Below are positions 1-9,908 of a DNA stretch of 64,000 nt, in pieces. The stretch's first letter is position 1, and each line of letters begins with the position of its first letter. The notes below the pieces were generated by a model, which worked only from the letters and a program-made list of their open reading frames with translations, searched no databases and had not been told where the DNA came from. Source of the stretch: Bacteroidia bacterium (GTDB lineage: Bacteria > Bacteroidota > Bacteroidia > NS11-12g > UBA9320); the NCBI GenBank assembly GCA_020849295.1, contig JADLGN010000055.1, forward strand, positions 1 through 64,000, written 5' to 3'. The position numbers and the translations under genes are program-made.

Positions 1-1
1 A

Positions 2-1087
2 ACCTCAGGAACTAAAACGGTAAAACTAAAAACTATTTCAGAATTTGGATGTGCAGATTCATCTACTCAAACAATTAATCTTAATGAATCTCCATTAGCA
101 GATTTTACATTTGGTGCTGTATGCAACCAAAGTAATACTGAATTTAAATTTACAGGTACCAAACCTGCAAATCCGGTATTAACTGCTTTTAATTGGGATT
201 TTGACGGTTATGGTAGTTCAACAGCAGAAAATCCAAACAAGGTGTTTAGTATAATTGGCAAAAAAACAATTACATTAACTTTAAATTCAAACAACGGATG
301 TACAGATGTAATTTCAAAAGAAATAAATGTAAAACTACAATCAAAAGCCGACTTTAGCACTGCCGATTTATGTGATGATGAAATTGCAGTATTTACAAAC
401 AAATCAACAGTTTCTTCAGGAAACTTAACTTTCCTTTGGAAATTTGGCGACGGTACTTATTCAAGTTCACATTCGCCAAGACACATTTATACAAGTAAAG
501 TATCAAAAACATATAACGTAACACTTGTAGCAATAGTTCCGGGCGGATGTTCAGATTCTATTTCTAAAGCAATAACTGTAAACGCAAATCCTAATTCAGA
601 TTTCACTTATTCAAAAAGCGGAAGATTAGTTTATTTTAAAGCAAACGAAGGAGGAAACACTTCATATCATTGGGATTTTGGAGAAGGTGGAACATCTGAA
701 TCTGCCAATACCCAATATCATTATATAAATGCATTTGAATATGGTAAATTTAATGTATGCCTTACTGTAGAAAATGCTTCTGGTTGTTTTACTCAATCTT
801 GCAAATTAATAGAAATTACAGGAGATGTTACGAAATTTTCAAAAAACAGTAGTTTTAATGTATATCCAAATCCTAGCTCAGGAAAAATAATTTTAGCATT
901 AGATAAGCCTCAAAATACAAAGAATATGGCAATATATAATTCATTGGGCGAAAAAATTTATGAACTTAGATTAAATTCTTTCCAGACAATTTATTATATA
1001 GATTTAAATATTGCTGACGGGATTTATTTATTAAAACTAATTGATGAAAATAATGTTTACACTCAAAAAATAACAATTAAAAAATAA
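2..1087 (+). CDS. PKD domain-containing protein with T9SS type A C-terminal sorting domain (5' truncated by window edge)
   Basis: Reading frame 2 is open from the window start (TSGTKTVKLKTISEFGC...). PKD-like units (FNWDFDGYG, FLWKFGDGTYSSSHSPRHIY, YHWDFGEGG). C-terminus FNVYPNPSSGKIILALD...IYNSLGEKIYELRL...GIYLLKLIDENNVYTQKITIKK is a typical T9SS sorting domain. Confidence 0.85.
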   Translation, partial: TSGTKTVKLKTISEFGCADSSTQTINLNESPLADFTFGAVCNQSNTEFKFTGTKPANPVLTAFNWDFDGYGSSTAENPNKVFSIIGKKTITLTLNSNNGCTDVISKEINVKLQSKADFSTADLCDDEIAVFTNKSTVSSGNLTFLWKFGDGTYSSSHSPRHIYTSKVSKTYNVTLVAIVPGGCSDSISKAITVNANPNSDFTYSKSGRLVYFKANEGGNTSYHWDFGEGGTSESANTQYHYINAFEYGKFNVCLTVENASGCFTQSCKLIEITGDVTKFSKNSSFNVYPNPSSGKIILALDKPQNTKNMAIYNSLGEKIYELRLNSFQTIYYIDLNIADGIYLLKLIDENNVYTQKITIKK

Positions 1088-1110
1088 TTTATATTCTAAT
1101 TCTCAATGCT

Positions 1111-1142
1111 TGATAAAACCTCCAATTAAGGAGGTTTTATCA
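1111..1142 (+). terminator. Rho-independent-like terminator hairpin downstream of the PKD/T9SS gene
   Basis: Perfect 13-bp inverted repeat TGATAAAACCTCC-AATTAA-GGAGGTTTTATCA, 24 nt after the stop codon, ending in a T-rich tract. Confidence 0.75.
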
Positions 1143-1190
1143 TTTTAGGTAATTATATCAAATGAAAAGACATAGTTCGATAATAAAAAT

Positions 1191-1198
1191 TATATTTG
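1191..1198 (+). promoter_or_regulatory. Bacteroidetes-type -7 promoter box (TAnnTTTG)
   Basis: TATATTTG, 6 nt before ATG at 1205. The ORF-track start at 1196 is the TTG inside this box. Confidence 0.5.
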
Positions 1199-1204
1199 AA
1201 AATT

Positions 1205-4200
1205 ATGACTATCAGGCAAACACTATTAGTATTTTCGATTTTATTTTACGAATTTTTAAATGCTCAAAATTTTGAATTAAAAAACTTTTCAGATCTTAAA
1301 TTCAGAAATATAGGACCATTCAGAGGGGGAAGAAGTTTAGCTGTATGTGGTCATCCTAAACTGCCAAATACATTTTACTTTGGTGCGGTAGGCGGAGGAG
1401 TATGGAAAACAGAAAACGGTGGCAGTAATTGGAAGTGTGTTTCTGATTCTACTTTTAAAAGCAGTTCTGTCGGGGCTATTACAGTAGCACCAAGCAATCC
1501 GCAAATAATATATGTAGGTATGGGAGAAACCGATATTAGAGGAAATATTAGCTTTGGAGATGGAATGTATAAAAGTACAAATGGAGGTAAAAAATGGATT
1601 AAAATTGGTTTAGAAAATACTTTTGCAATTGCAAACATAATTGTTCATCCACAAAATCCTGAAATAGCTTATGTGTCAGCCTTAGGAAATGTTTTCAAAC
1701 CTAATTCTGAAAGAGGATTATTTAAAACTTCTGATGGCGGAAAAAGCTGGCAAAAAATATTGTATGTATCCGATAGTACAGGATGTATTAATGTAGCTAT
1801 TGACCCAAACGACCCTGATATACTTTTTGCAGGAATGTGGCAAGCGTACCGAACACCTTGGAGTATGAGCAGCGGAGGAAACCAAAGTGGTTTATACAAA
1901 TCAACAGATGCAGGAAAAACATGGAAGAATATTTCTCAAAATGAAGGTTTACCAAAAGGAATACTTGGGAAAATATGTATTGCTATTTCGCCTGTAAATT
2001 CTGAAAGAATTTTTGCTATGGTAGAAAATAAAAATGGAGGTCTTTTCAGAAGTGATGATGGAGGCGAATCGTGGAAGAAAATATCTGAAGAAAAAGCAAT
2101 CAGGCAACGACCTTGGTATTTTAGCGGTGTTTATTGTCATCCTAAAAATAAAGATATTGTTTTTGTTTTAAATGTAGCATACCATAAAAGTACAGATGGA
2201 GGAAAAACATTTTCTACCGAATGGGCTCAACATGCCGATAATCATGACTTATGGATTAATCCTGAAAATCCTGAAATAATGATAATGGGTAATGATGGAG
2301 GCGGAACCGTTACACATAATGGCGGACAAAGTTGGACAAATCAAGATTTTCCAACCGGACAGTTTTATCACGTTGCAATTGATAATGATTTTCCATACAA
2401 AATATATGGAGCACAGCAAGATAATACAAGTGTGGCTATTAAAAGTAGAAGTTTTGGATGGTCTATTTCTCATTCAGATTGGTACAATTGCTCATGGGGC
2501 GAAAGCGGATATATTGCCCCTCACCCATTTAAACCAAAAGTGGCTTATGGTGGAAACTACAGCGGAGCAATATACAGGGTGGATAAAGAAACAGGCTATA
2601 CAAGTACTTTAAATGTTTACCCTGAAGATGGGCTTGGAGATGGTGCTGAAAAATTAAAATTTCGTTTTCAATGGACTTTTCCTATTGTGTTTTCAAAATA
2701 CAGCACTAAAGAAAAGACTATTTTATTTACTACTTCGCAATACATTCACCGAAGTTACGACGAAGGTTTTCACTGGGAAACAATAAGTCCAGACCTTACC
2801 AGAAATGACAAATCTAAACAAAAAGCAAGTGGCGGACCAATATCAAAAGACAATACTGGAGTAGAAACCTATAACACAATTTTTACTTTGAGTGAATCGC
2901 CCATTGAACAAGGAATAATTTGGACAGGAAGCGATGATGGACTTATACATTTAAGTAAAGACAATGGAAAAAATTGGAATAATATCACACCAAAGCAAAT
3001 TTTTGAAAATACACAAATTAGTATAATTGAAGCATCTCATTTTAATAAACAAAAAGCATATATTGCTGCTAATAGGTTTAAACTTGGAGATATGTCGCCA
3101 TTTTTGATGAAAACTGAAGATTTTGGAAAGACATGGACGAGAATTGATAAAGGATTGCCAAAAAATGCAACAACAAGGGTTATAAGAGAAGACCCATCAA
3201 AAGCAGGTTTACTTTTTTGTGGTACTGAAGTTGGGCTTTATATTTCCTTTAACGATGGTGCTACATGGCAAAGTTTTAATCAAAATATGCCATGTTCTCC
3301 AATTCACGATATTGAAATACATCCTACCGAAAATGACTTGATTATTGCAACACATGGAAGAGGTTTTTGGGTTATGGACAATATTAGTTTATTGTATAAT
3401 CTAATTGAAATCAAAAATTCTTCAAAAAATATAGTTTTTAAATGCAGACACTCTTTTAATGCTGGTGGAGGTACATACTATGATGAAAATATGAACGAAG
3501 GCGAAAATGCACCATGTGGAATGGTGATTGATTATTTTTTACCTGATACTACAAACAGCGAAATTATTATCAAAATTAAAAATCAGAATGGTGACTCTGT
3601 TGCGGCATACTCAAATTTTAAAGATAAAAATTATTTACCCGTAAATGTAAGCAATGATTTTTATAAACCTAAAATAGTAAAATCGCAAGGAATACTTACT
3701 TCAAACAAGGGTTTTAACAGATTTGTATGGGATATGAAAACGGCAGACCTTGTACAAATTGAAGGCAGCGGAAAAGTTTTATGGGGAGCTTCTTTGTCTG
3801 GTCCTATGGCGGTTCCGGCAATGTATTCAATCGAGCTTTATTTAAAAAACAAACTTATAAGTACTGATTTTTGTGAAATTATGCCAGACCCAAGATTTGA
3901 AAAACCAACAATCGAAAATTATATTGCTAAAAAGAAATTACTTGACTCTGTAATATCTAAAACAAACAAAATCCACACTACGGTTAATATTATTCGAAGC
4001 ATAAAAAAACAAATTATAGCATTTAATTCTTCACTGCAATCAGGTAATGAACGTGATTCTATGGAAAAATTTGGCAAGGCAATTATTGATTCTTTACAAA
4101 AAATAGAAGATGAACTTGTACAAACTAAAGCCGAAAATATTCAGGACTTACTCAATTTCCCGATGAAACTTAATAATAAAATTGCTGCATTAATTGATAA

Positions 4201-4372
4201 TATAGATGCATTCAGAGGTCAGGTACCTCAACAATACTTTGATGCATTTACTGACTTATCTGCTAAAGCAGATATTCAGCTTTTGAAATTTGATTTGATC
4301 AAAAATAATCAGATAATAAAGTTTAATTTAATGGCAAGCAGACTAAATGTTGATGTAATAAAAATTAAATAG
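1205..4372 (+). CDS. VPS10/sortilin-like BNR-repeat beta-propeller protein (WD40/YVTN/BNR-like glycosyl hydrolase family)
   Basis: Signal peptide followed by repeated 'GGGVWKTENGGSNW', 'GMYKSTNGGKKW', 'GLFKTSDGGKSW', 'GLYKSTDAGKTW', 'GLFRSDDGGESW' BNR/Asp-box motifs. ORF track starts at 1196 (TTG); ATG at 1205 preferred. Confidence 0.85.
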   Translation: MTIRQTLLVFSILFYEFLNAQNFELKNFSDLKFRNIGPFRGGRSLAVCGHPKLPNTFYFGAVGGGVWKTENGGSNWKCVSDSTFKSSSVGAITVAPSNPQIIYVGMGETDIRGNISFGDGMYKSTNGGKKWIKIGLENTFAIANIIVHPQNPEIAYVSALGNVFKPNSERGLFKTSDGGKSWQKILYVSDSTGCINVAIDPNDPDILFAGMWQAYRTPWSMSSGGNQSGLYKSTDAGKTWKNISQNEGLPKGILGKICIAISPVNSERIFAMVENKNGGLFRSDDGGESWKKISEEKAIRQRPWYFSGVYCHPKNKDIVFVLNVAYHKSTDGGKTFSTEWAQHADNHDLWINPENPEIMIMGNDGGGTVTHNGGQSWTNQDFPTGQFYHVAIDNDFPYKIYGAQQDNTSVAIKSRSFGWSISHSDWYNCSWGESGYIAPHPFKPKVAYGGNYSGAIYRVDKETGYTSTLNVYPEDGLGDGAEKLKFRFQWTFPIVFSKYSTKEKTILFTTSQYIHRSYDEGFHWETISPDLTRNDKSKQKASGGPISKDNTGVETYNTIFTLSESPIEQGIIWTGSDDGLIHLSKDNGKNWNNITPKQIFENTQISIIEASHFNKQKAYIAANRFKLGDMSPFLMKTEDFGKTWTRIDKGLPKNATTRVIREDPSKAGLLFCGTEVGLYISFNDGATWQSFNQNMPCSPIHDIEIHPTENDLIIATHGRGFWVMDNISLLYNLIEIKNSSKNIVFKCRHSFNAGGGTYYDENMNEGENAPCGMVIDYFLPDTTNSEIIIKIKNQNGDSVAAYSNFKDKNYLPVNVSNDFYKPKIVKSQGILTSNKGFNRFVWDMKTADLVQIEGSGKVLWGASLSGPMAVPAMYSIELYLKNKLISTDFCEIMPDPRFEKPTIENYIAKKKLLDSVISKTNKIHTTVNIIRSIKKQIIAFNSSLQSGNERDSMEKFGKAIIDSLQKIEDELVQTKAENIQDLLNFPMKLNNKIAALIDNIDAFRGQVPQQYFDAFTDLSAKADIQLLKFDLIKNNQIIKFNLMASRLNVDVIKIK

Positions 4373-5251
4373 TTAAAATTCAATGTAAGGTTCAATTTTA
4401 GTTATTGTTTCTTGTTTTAAGATAATTATTTTCTTCAAATCATCAATGTATTTATATAATCCATGTTGTTTTCTGTAATTAATTATTGCCGTTGATTCTT
4501 TCAAGTTTAAATAAGGATGATTGTTTAAAACATCAAAATTTGAAGTATTTATATTTAATTTCACTATTAGAGTTGAGTCGCAAGATATTTCAGAAATTAA
4601 TAAATCAACCGTTTCTTTTTTTATGTTGTAAATTTCATAAAGTTGTGATTTACTATAATATCCACCTAAAGCATTTCTGTATTTTATAATCTTAGAAGCC
4701 CAATATGGTCCTATTCCTTTTAATTTAACAAGCTCAAAAGAGTCTGCTATATTTATTTCTACTTTATTTTTAATTGGTATATTCCAATTTCTATTTCTGC
4801 TATTATCAGTTATATATTTTGATGAATCTATTTTTAAATATGGTTTTATTCTTTCAAACATATCTTGTTTAAGACCATAAATTTTTTGAAAGTCATTGGC
4901 TGACTTGAATTTTGCCCCTGAGTTTCTAAATTTCTCAAAATAACGAATTACATATTCTGGCAATCCAAAGTTTTTCAGGTCTATTGCTTTTACTGTGTTT
5001 GGATCAAAATAAAATGGTGCAATATTAATTTCTTTTTCTTTTGTTAAGTGTTTTTTAGTTTTGATTAAATCATTTTTTTCGCTTAACGTATCTAATAAAA
5101 TATCATCAATTTTTATTAAATCTGCTTTGTATTTAAAAACAAACTCAGGTATTATTTTAACTGCAATAAGTATAATGAGTAATGCAATTAAACCTATTTT
5201 CTGGCTTTTGTTAAAATTTAGATATTCAACAATAAATCGTCTAATTTTCAT
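4373..5251 (-). CDS. Helix-hairpin-helix (ComEA-like) domain protein with N-terminal TM helix
   Basis: Repeated HhH motifs, e.g. VEINIADSFELVKLKGIGPYWASKIIKYRNALGGYYSKSQLYEI. The stop codon abuts the convergent upstream gene. Confidence 0.8.
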   Translation of the reverse strand: MKIRRFIVEYLNFNKSQKIGLIALLIILIAVKIIPEFVFKYKADLIKIDDILLDTLSEKNDLIKTKKHLTKEKEINIAPFYFDPNTVKAIDLKNFGLPEYVIRYFEKFRNSGAKFKSANDFQKIYGLKQDMFERIKPYLKIDSSKYITDNSRNRNWNIPIKNKVEINIADSFELVKLKGIGPYWASKIIKYRNALGGYYSKSQLYEIYNIKKETVDLLISEISCDSTLIVKLNINTSNFDVLNNHPYLNLKESTAIINYRKQHGLYKYIDDLKKIIILKQETITKIEPYIEF

Positions 5252-5284
5252 TTATCATTAAGGTATTGGGAAAATAAAGAATTC

Positions 5285-5740
5285 CTATTTCACTCTTTCC
5301 CATTCAGAAGTTCTTCCCAGAAAAGGCATTCCAAGCACATAACCTCTTAATTGTAATTTATCATTATTTCCATCAAAGTAAATATAAGCATCATAAGTTT
5401 TACCATTATTAGGGTCGTATATTGTACCATTTTCCCATTTATTTTTCTTTTTGTTAAAAACAAAATTTTTCAATATAGCTAATCCCAAACGAGGAGTACT
5501 TCTCAATTTTGCATTTGGGTTATTATTATCTGTTTTAGGTTTTCCATTCTCATCATTTGGCTCTTTTAGCCATTCAATTTTACCTGCGTATTTTCCATTT
5601 TGAGCAAGAAAAATTTTAATTTTTGATGATTTTTCCTGATTCCACCATAAGTCAACAATATCATTTTCTGAATTATTGGTATTATGTTTAACAAATGATG
5701 AAGTAATAAATACAAGAGTGAATAAAACAATATTTTTCAT
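5285..5740 (-). CDS. DUF2147 family secreted protein
   Basis: DLWWNQEKSSKIKIFLAQNGKYAGKIEWL...GTIYDPNNGKTYDAYIYFDGNNDKLQLRGYVLGMPFLGRTSEWERVK matches the DUF2147 pattern. Confidence 0.8.
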   Translation of the reverse strand: MKNIVLFTLVFITSSFVKHNTNNSENDIVDLWWNQEKSSKIKIFLAQNGKYAGKIEWLKEPNDENGKPKTDNNNPNAKLRSTPRLGLAILKNFVFNKKKNKWENGTIYDPNNGKTYDAYIYFDGNNDKLQLRGYVLGMPFLGRTSEWERVK

Positions 5741-5786
5741 TATTATTCAAATTTTATAATTCAATTATAAAACAAAATTTTAATAC

Positions 5787-7622
5787 TTAAAAATAAATTT
5801 CATTATCAGAAAATTCCATTGATTGAATTGTATAATATTTATAATATAAATTCTCAGGATTTGACATAAGTTCTGTATGAGTGCCATTTTCAATAATTAT
5901 TCCTTTATCTAATACTAAAATTTTGTCAACTCCCTTAATTGTGCTCAATCGGTGAGCTATAATAATAGATGTTCGGTTTTTTAATAAATTACTAAAAGCT
6001 GATTGAACATGTTTTTCGCTTTTGCTATCGAGATTGCTTGTTGCTTCGTCAAAAATCAAAATTTCGGGATTTCTCAGAAATGCCCTTGCAATTGCAATTC
6101 GCTGTCTTTGCCCACCTGATAATTTCACTCCCCTATCTCCCACTATAGTATTATATCCATCTTTAAAATTAACTATAAATTCATGAGCAAATGCCTGTTT
6201 TGAAGCATATATAATTTCATCTTCGCTTGCATTTGGTTTTCCATAAGCAATATTTTCATGAATTGTGCCGCCAAATAATAAAATTTCCTGCGGTACAATT
6301 GCAAATAATTTTCTGTAAGCAACTGTTTCAATTTCATTTATATCAATATTGTCTAATTTTATTGTTCCCGAATTTGGCAAATAGAATTTTAATATTAAAC
6401 TTACAATTGTGGATTTGCCCATTCCGCTTGGTCCTACAATAGCTATTTTCATCCCTTTTTCAATTTTTAAATTGAAATTTTCTAACACCATTTGTTCTGC
6501 TCTTGATGGATATGCAAATTTTATATTTTTAATTTCAAGCATTTTGTCAAAAATCACCTTACCGTTTCCGCTTACATCTATTTTTATTTCAGATTCTTCT
6601 TCCAAAATTTCTTTAATTCTTAAAGTAGCACCTAATGATTTTTGAAGTTGTGTATAATTTTCGGCAAATCCGGCAAGTGAGCCAGCAATAAACATACTAA
6701 AAAACACAAATTTATTTAATGTACCAATTTCCATAGCACCGCTTTGAACTTTACCAAGACCAATCCACAATACCAATGTTATTGCTGCAAACATTAATAA
6801 CATAACTGTACCTGCAAATATCCCTCTGTAACCGGCATTTTTCACTGCATGATATACAACATTGCTAATTCCGTTTTTGTATCTTTCAATTTCATATTTT
6901 TCGTTGGTAAACGATTTAACATTACTAATTCCCTGTAATGATTCATCAACAATTACAGATGTTTGAGCTAATTTTTCCTGAGTTAATTTTGAGTTTTTCT
7001 TAATTATTTTACCAAAATACAATGCAAAAGCAATAATCAGTGGTACAACACTTAGAAACCAAAGTGACAAATCCGGAAACACAATAATGACATAAGAAAT
7101 TCCACCGACTAATATGATTGTCTGCCTAAGAATATTTGATAAAATTGTGCTTATTGTATCCTGAATTTGTGATAAATCTGCCGAAATTCGGCTATTTAAT
7201 TCTCCTATTCTGTTTTGATGGAAAAACTCAAGTGGCAGTGAAATAATTTTTTTATACAAATGAATTCTTATATCTGCTACTGACCTTTCACCGGTTTCAG
7301 CAAACCACTTAATTCTTAAAATTGCTAAAATTGAAATTATAACAATTAAAAAAATTAGTGTAAAAAAAACATTACTCAAATTAGAACCAAAGTATTTTGA
7401 TGGTTTGTTATTAACTGCAAGATTAATTAAATCGCCGAGAATTTCGGGAAAAAGCAAAGAAGCAGAACTTGTTATTCCTAACAAAAGCATACCTACAAAA
7501 AATTTTACTTTGTATGGTTTTAAAAACGAAAAAATGAATAATGAATCTTTGAGGTTTTGCGAGTTTAGTTTTATTTTTGGTAACTCTTGTTCCAATTGCG
7601 AAGCAGAATTAAATCGCGACAT
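5787..7622 (-). CDS. ABC transporter, fused permease/ATP-binding protein (MsbA/LmrA-type exporter)
   Basis: N-terminal TM domain; Walker A GPSGMGKST; signature LSGGQRQR; Walker B ILIFDEATSNLD; H-loop IIIAHRLSTI. Confidence 0.92.
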   Translation of the reverse strand: MSRFNSASQLEQELPKIKLNSQNLKDSLFIFSFLKPYKVKFFVGMLLLGITSSASLLFPEILGDLINLAVNNKPSKYFGSNLSNVFFTLIFLIVIISILAILRIKWFAETGERSVADIRIHLYKKIISLPLEFFHQNRIGELNSRISADLSQIQDTISTILSNILRQTIILVGGISYVIIVFPDLSLWFLSVVPLIIAFALYFGKIIKKNSKLTQEKLAQTSVIVDESLQGISNVKSFTNEKYEIERYKNGISNVVYHAVKNAGYRGIFAGTVMLLMFAAITLVLWIGLGKVQSGAMEIGTLNKFVFFSMFIAGSLAGFAENYTQLQKSLGATLRIKEILEEESEIKIDVSGNGKVIFDKMLEIKNIKFAYPSRAEQMVLENFNLKIEKGMKIAIVGPSGMGKSTIVSLILKFYLPNSGTIKLDNIDINEIETVAYRKLFAIVPQEILLFGGTIHENIAYGKPNASEDEIIYASKQAFAHEFIVNFKDGYNTIVGDRGVKLSGGQRQRIAIARAFLRNPEILIFDEATSNLDSKSEKHVQSAFSNLLKNRTSIIIAHRLSTIKGVDKILVLDKGIIIENGTHTELMSNPENLYYKYYTIQSMEFSDNEIYF

Positions 7623-7691
7623 TTATATTGTTTTATTTATTCAACAAATATCAAAAAATATAGTTCGTTTCTTCAAAAAATAAAAAACATT

Positions 7692-7699
7692 TACCTTTG
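7692..7699 (+). promoter_or_regulatory. -7 promoter box (TAnnTTTG)
   Basis: TACCTTTG, 24 nt upstream of ATG 7724. The ORF-track TTG start at 7697 lies in the box. Confidence 0.45.
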
Positions 7700-7723
7700 A
7701 TATTTAAAAAAAATATAATCAGT

Positions 7724-8680
7724 ATGAAAAATAAAGTTTTATTTCTCGGAACTATAATTTTTATATTTTCGGCTTGTTCGATTTCTAAATATTCTAATAA
7801 AACAAAAAAAGAAGAAACTTCAATGAATATTGCTGATGACCAAACATTTCTTGCTACTGCTTCAAACAATCAGCCTCTTGCAAGAGGTGTAAAAAGTCGT
7901 GGACTTATTACACTTGCTATGCTCGAAAAACTTACAAGCGTAGGTGCCGATGCAGTAAAAAAAATAATTGACAAAGAAAAAAAGAAATATATTGCAGAAT
8001 ATAGTGATGGTCTTTCAAACTTGTATTTTTACAGCCATCTTAGCGAAAACAATACTTGGGATCCTGAAGGAATTCAATTTAAAGAATTTACCTTTATAAG
8101 AACTTTTAAAAATAAATCAGGTAAAATAGATACAGCAATAAAAGTTACCTTTATGCTTGATACATCAAAATCTTATGAAATTTACAACAATGCAACCTTC
8201 AGGCTAAAAGTGAAAGATATTGAAATAAATTATGCCAAAGCAAAAATACCAACCAAAAAGTGGTATATGCCATGGAGTTACTTGCAAAAAGGCAAAAATG
8301 ACAAACTTGATTTAGATATTGAAGTAAATTTTTACACCACATATAACACAAAAGAAGGGACTATAAATAAAGATGTAACCCTTGGTACTTTTTACTTACT
8401 TATAAGAGATGCACCATTAAGTAAAAAAGATAAAAACTACAACAGCTACTATGACTCCTTGTCAAAAGAAGTTCTTGATGGCTACAGCTATATTGTTCCT
8501 CGGTCTTTCGGTCATTATTATGATGGTAATGAATATAAACCATGTTACAGTCAAGGTAATTATTCTATAGTAATAAAAATTACGGAGTCAGGTAAAGAAA
8601 AATTTGTTGACAAAATAATAATGAATAATTCAAATAAGTTTATTGATGTAATATCAGAACAAGTAAAAAAAATAAAGTAA
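7724..8680 (+). CDS. Hypothetical lipoprotein
   Basis: Lipobox-like signal MKNKVLFLGTIIFIFSAC; no recognised family. Confidence 0.7.
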   Translation: MKNKVLFLGTIIFIFSACSISKYSNKTKKEETSMNIADDQTFLATASNNQPLARGVKSRGLITLAMLEKLTSVGADAVKKIIDKEKKKYIAEYSDGLSNLYFYSHLSENNTWDPEGIQFKEFTFIRTFKNKSGKIDTAIKVTFMLDTSKSYEIYNNATFRLKVKDIEINYAKAKIPTKKWYMPWSYLQKGKNDKLDLDIEVNFYTTYNTKEGTINKDVTLGTFYLLIRDAPLSKKDKNYNSYYDSLSKEVLDGYSYIVPRSFGHYYDGNEYKPCYSQGNYSIVIKITESGKEKFVDKIIMNNSNKFIDVISEQVKKIK

Positions 8681-8726
8681 CATTTGGTTTTATAAAATCG
8701 TTATAATGAAATTATGCAAATTTCAT

Positions 8727-8734
8727 TACCTTTG
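8727..8734 (+). promoter_or_regulatory. -7 promoter box (TAnnTTTG) of bamD
   Basis: TACCTTTG, 9 nt before the preferred bamD ATG at 8744, and inside the ORF-track N-terminal extension. Confidence 0.5.
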
Positions 8735-8743
8735 CGGTTTTTA

Positions 8744-9571
8744 ATGCGAAATATTGTTTTAACATTTTGTACATTTATAATTCTTTCTTCTTGCAAAGAC
8801 AGCTATAATTATATATTGCGTAAAGGTAATACAGAAAAAAAATATCAGTATGCCCTAAAGTATTTCAATAAAAAAAAATACAACAAAGCTCAACCTTTAC
8901 TCGAAGATATATACCCTCAATACAGGACAAAAAAAGAATCTGAAAACATCTATTATATGCTTGCATACAGCCATTATAAGTTAAAAGATTATTTGCTTGC
9001 AAGCTATCATTTTGAAAATTTCACACAACGATATAGCCTAAGTTCAAAGGTGGAAGAATGTGCGTTTTTGCATTGTTTATGCGAATTTGAAAAGTCTTAT
9101 CCATATTATCTTGACCAAACCATTACAGAAAATGCCATAAAACAATTTCAGATTTTTATTAATAATTACCCCGATAGTAAGTATATGTATCAATGTAATG
9201 ATTATATAGACAAACTCCGTTCTAAGCTACATAAAAAAGCCTATGAAAACGCAATGTTATATTATCGTACCGAAGACTACAAAGCAGCAATTACAGCATT
9301 TGAAAATGCAGTAAAGGACTACCCTGATATACCTCAAAAAAGCGAAATAGATTTTCTGGTAGTAAAATCTTACTATCTTTATGCTAAAAAATCTATTTTA
9401 CAACTACAACCCGAAAGGTTAAAAAAAACTATTGATGAAGCAAACAATTTTCTTGATGAACATAAGCAAGACAACTCAAAATGGGTAAATGAAATGGCTA
9501 AATTAATGGCTCAAATCAAAAATGAGCTAGATTCTGCCGAAAACCAATTAAAGAAAAAAAATATCAATTAA
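8744..9571 (+). CDS. bamD: Outer membrane protein assembly factor BamD (TPR lipoprotein)
   Basis: Lipoprotein signal MRNIVLTFCTFIILSSC; TPR repeats (YALKYFNKKKYNKAQPLLEDIYPQYR...YMLAYSHYKLKDYLLASYHFENFTQRYS); followed by rpoZ-coaBC as expected in Bacteroidetes. Confidence 0.82.
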   Translation: MRNIVLTFCTFIILSSCKDSYNYILRKGNTEKKYQYALKYFNKKKYNKAQPLLEDIYPQYRTKKESENIYYMLAYSHYKLKDYLLASYHFENFTQRYSLSSKVEECAFLHCLCEFEKSYPYYLDQTITENAIKQFQIFINNYPDSKYMYQCNDYIDKLRSKLHKKAYENAMLYYRTEDYKAAITAFENAVKDYPDIPQKSEIDFLVVKSYYLYAKKSILQLQPERLKKTIDEANNFLDEHKQDNSKWVNEMAKLMAQIKNELDSAENQLKKKNIN

Positions 9572-9578
9572 AAAAATA

Positions 9579-9908
9579 ATGAAAAAAGAAGAAAAAATTT
9601 CAAACACAGCTATTTGTCGCGATACAAGACAGTTAGACAATGAAACACTTAATCTTTATGAAACTGCAGTAATTATAGCTAAGAGGTCAAACCAAATTTC
9701 ATTACAAGCAAAAGAAGAAATGCATCAAAAACTTGATGAGTTTATTGGTGACAATGATAATCTTGAAGAAATTTTTGAAAATCGCGAGCAAATAGAAATT
9801 GCAACATACTTTGAACAACAACCAAAACCAACATTAATAGCTACCGACGAATTTTTAAAAGGTAAAATTTATTACAGAAATCCTACTAAAGGGGATGCTG
9901 AAAAATAA
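9579..9908 (+). CDS. rpoZ: DNA-directed RNA polymerase omega/RPB6-like subunit
   Basis: TRQLDNETLNLYETAVIIAKRSNQIS...; position between bamD and coaBC is typical. Confidence 0.75.
   Translation: MKKEEKISNTAICRDTRQLDNETLNLYETAVIIAKRSNQISLQAKEEMHQKLDEFIGDNDNLEEIFENREQIEIATYFEQQPKPTLIATDEFLKGKIYYRNPTKGDAEK

Noticed and set aside
2292-2612. 106-aa plus-strand ORF in another frame
   Set aside because: Out-of-frame shadow inside the BNR-repeat gene.
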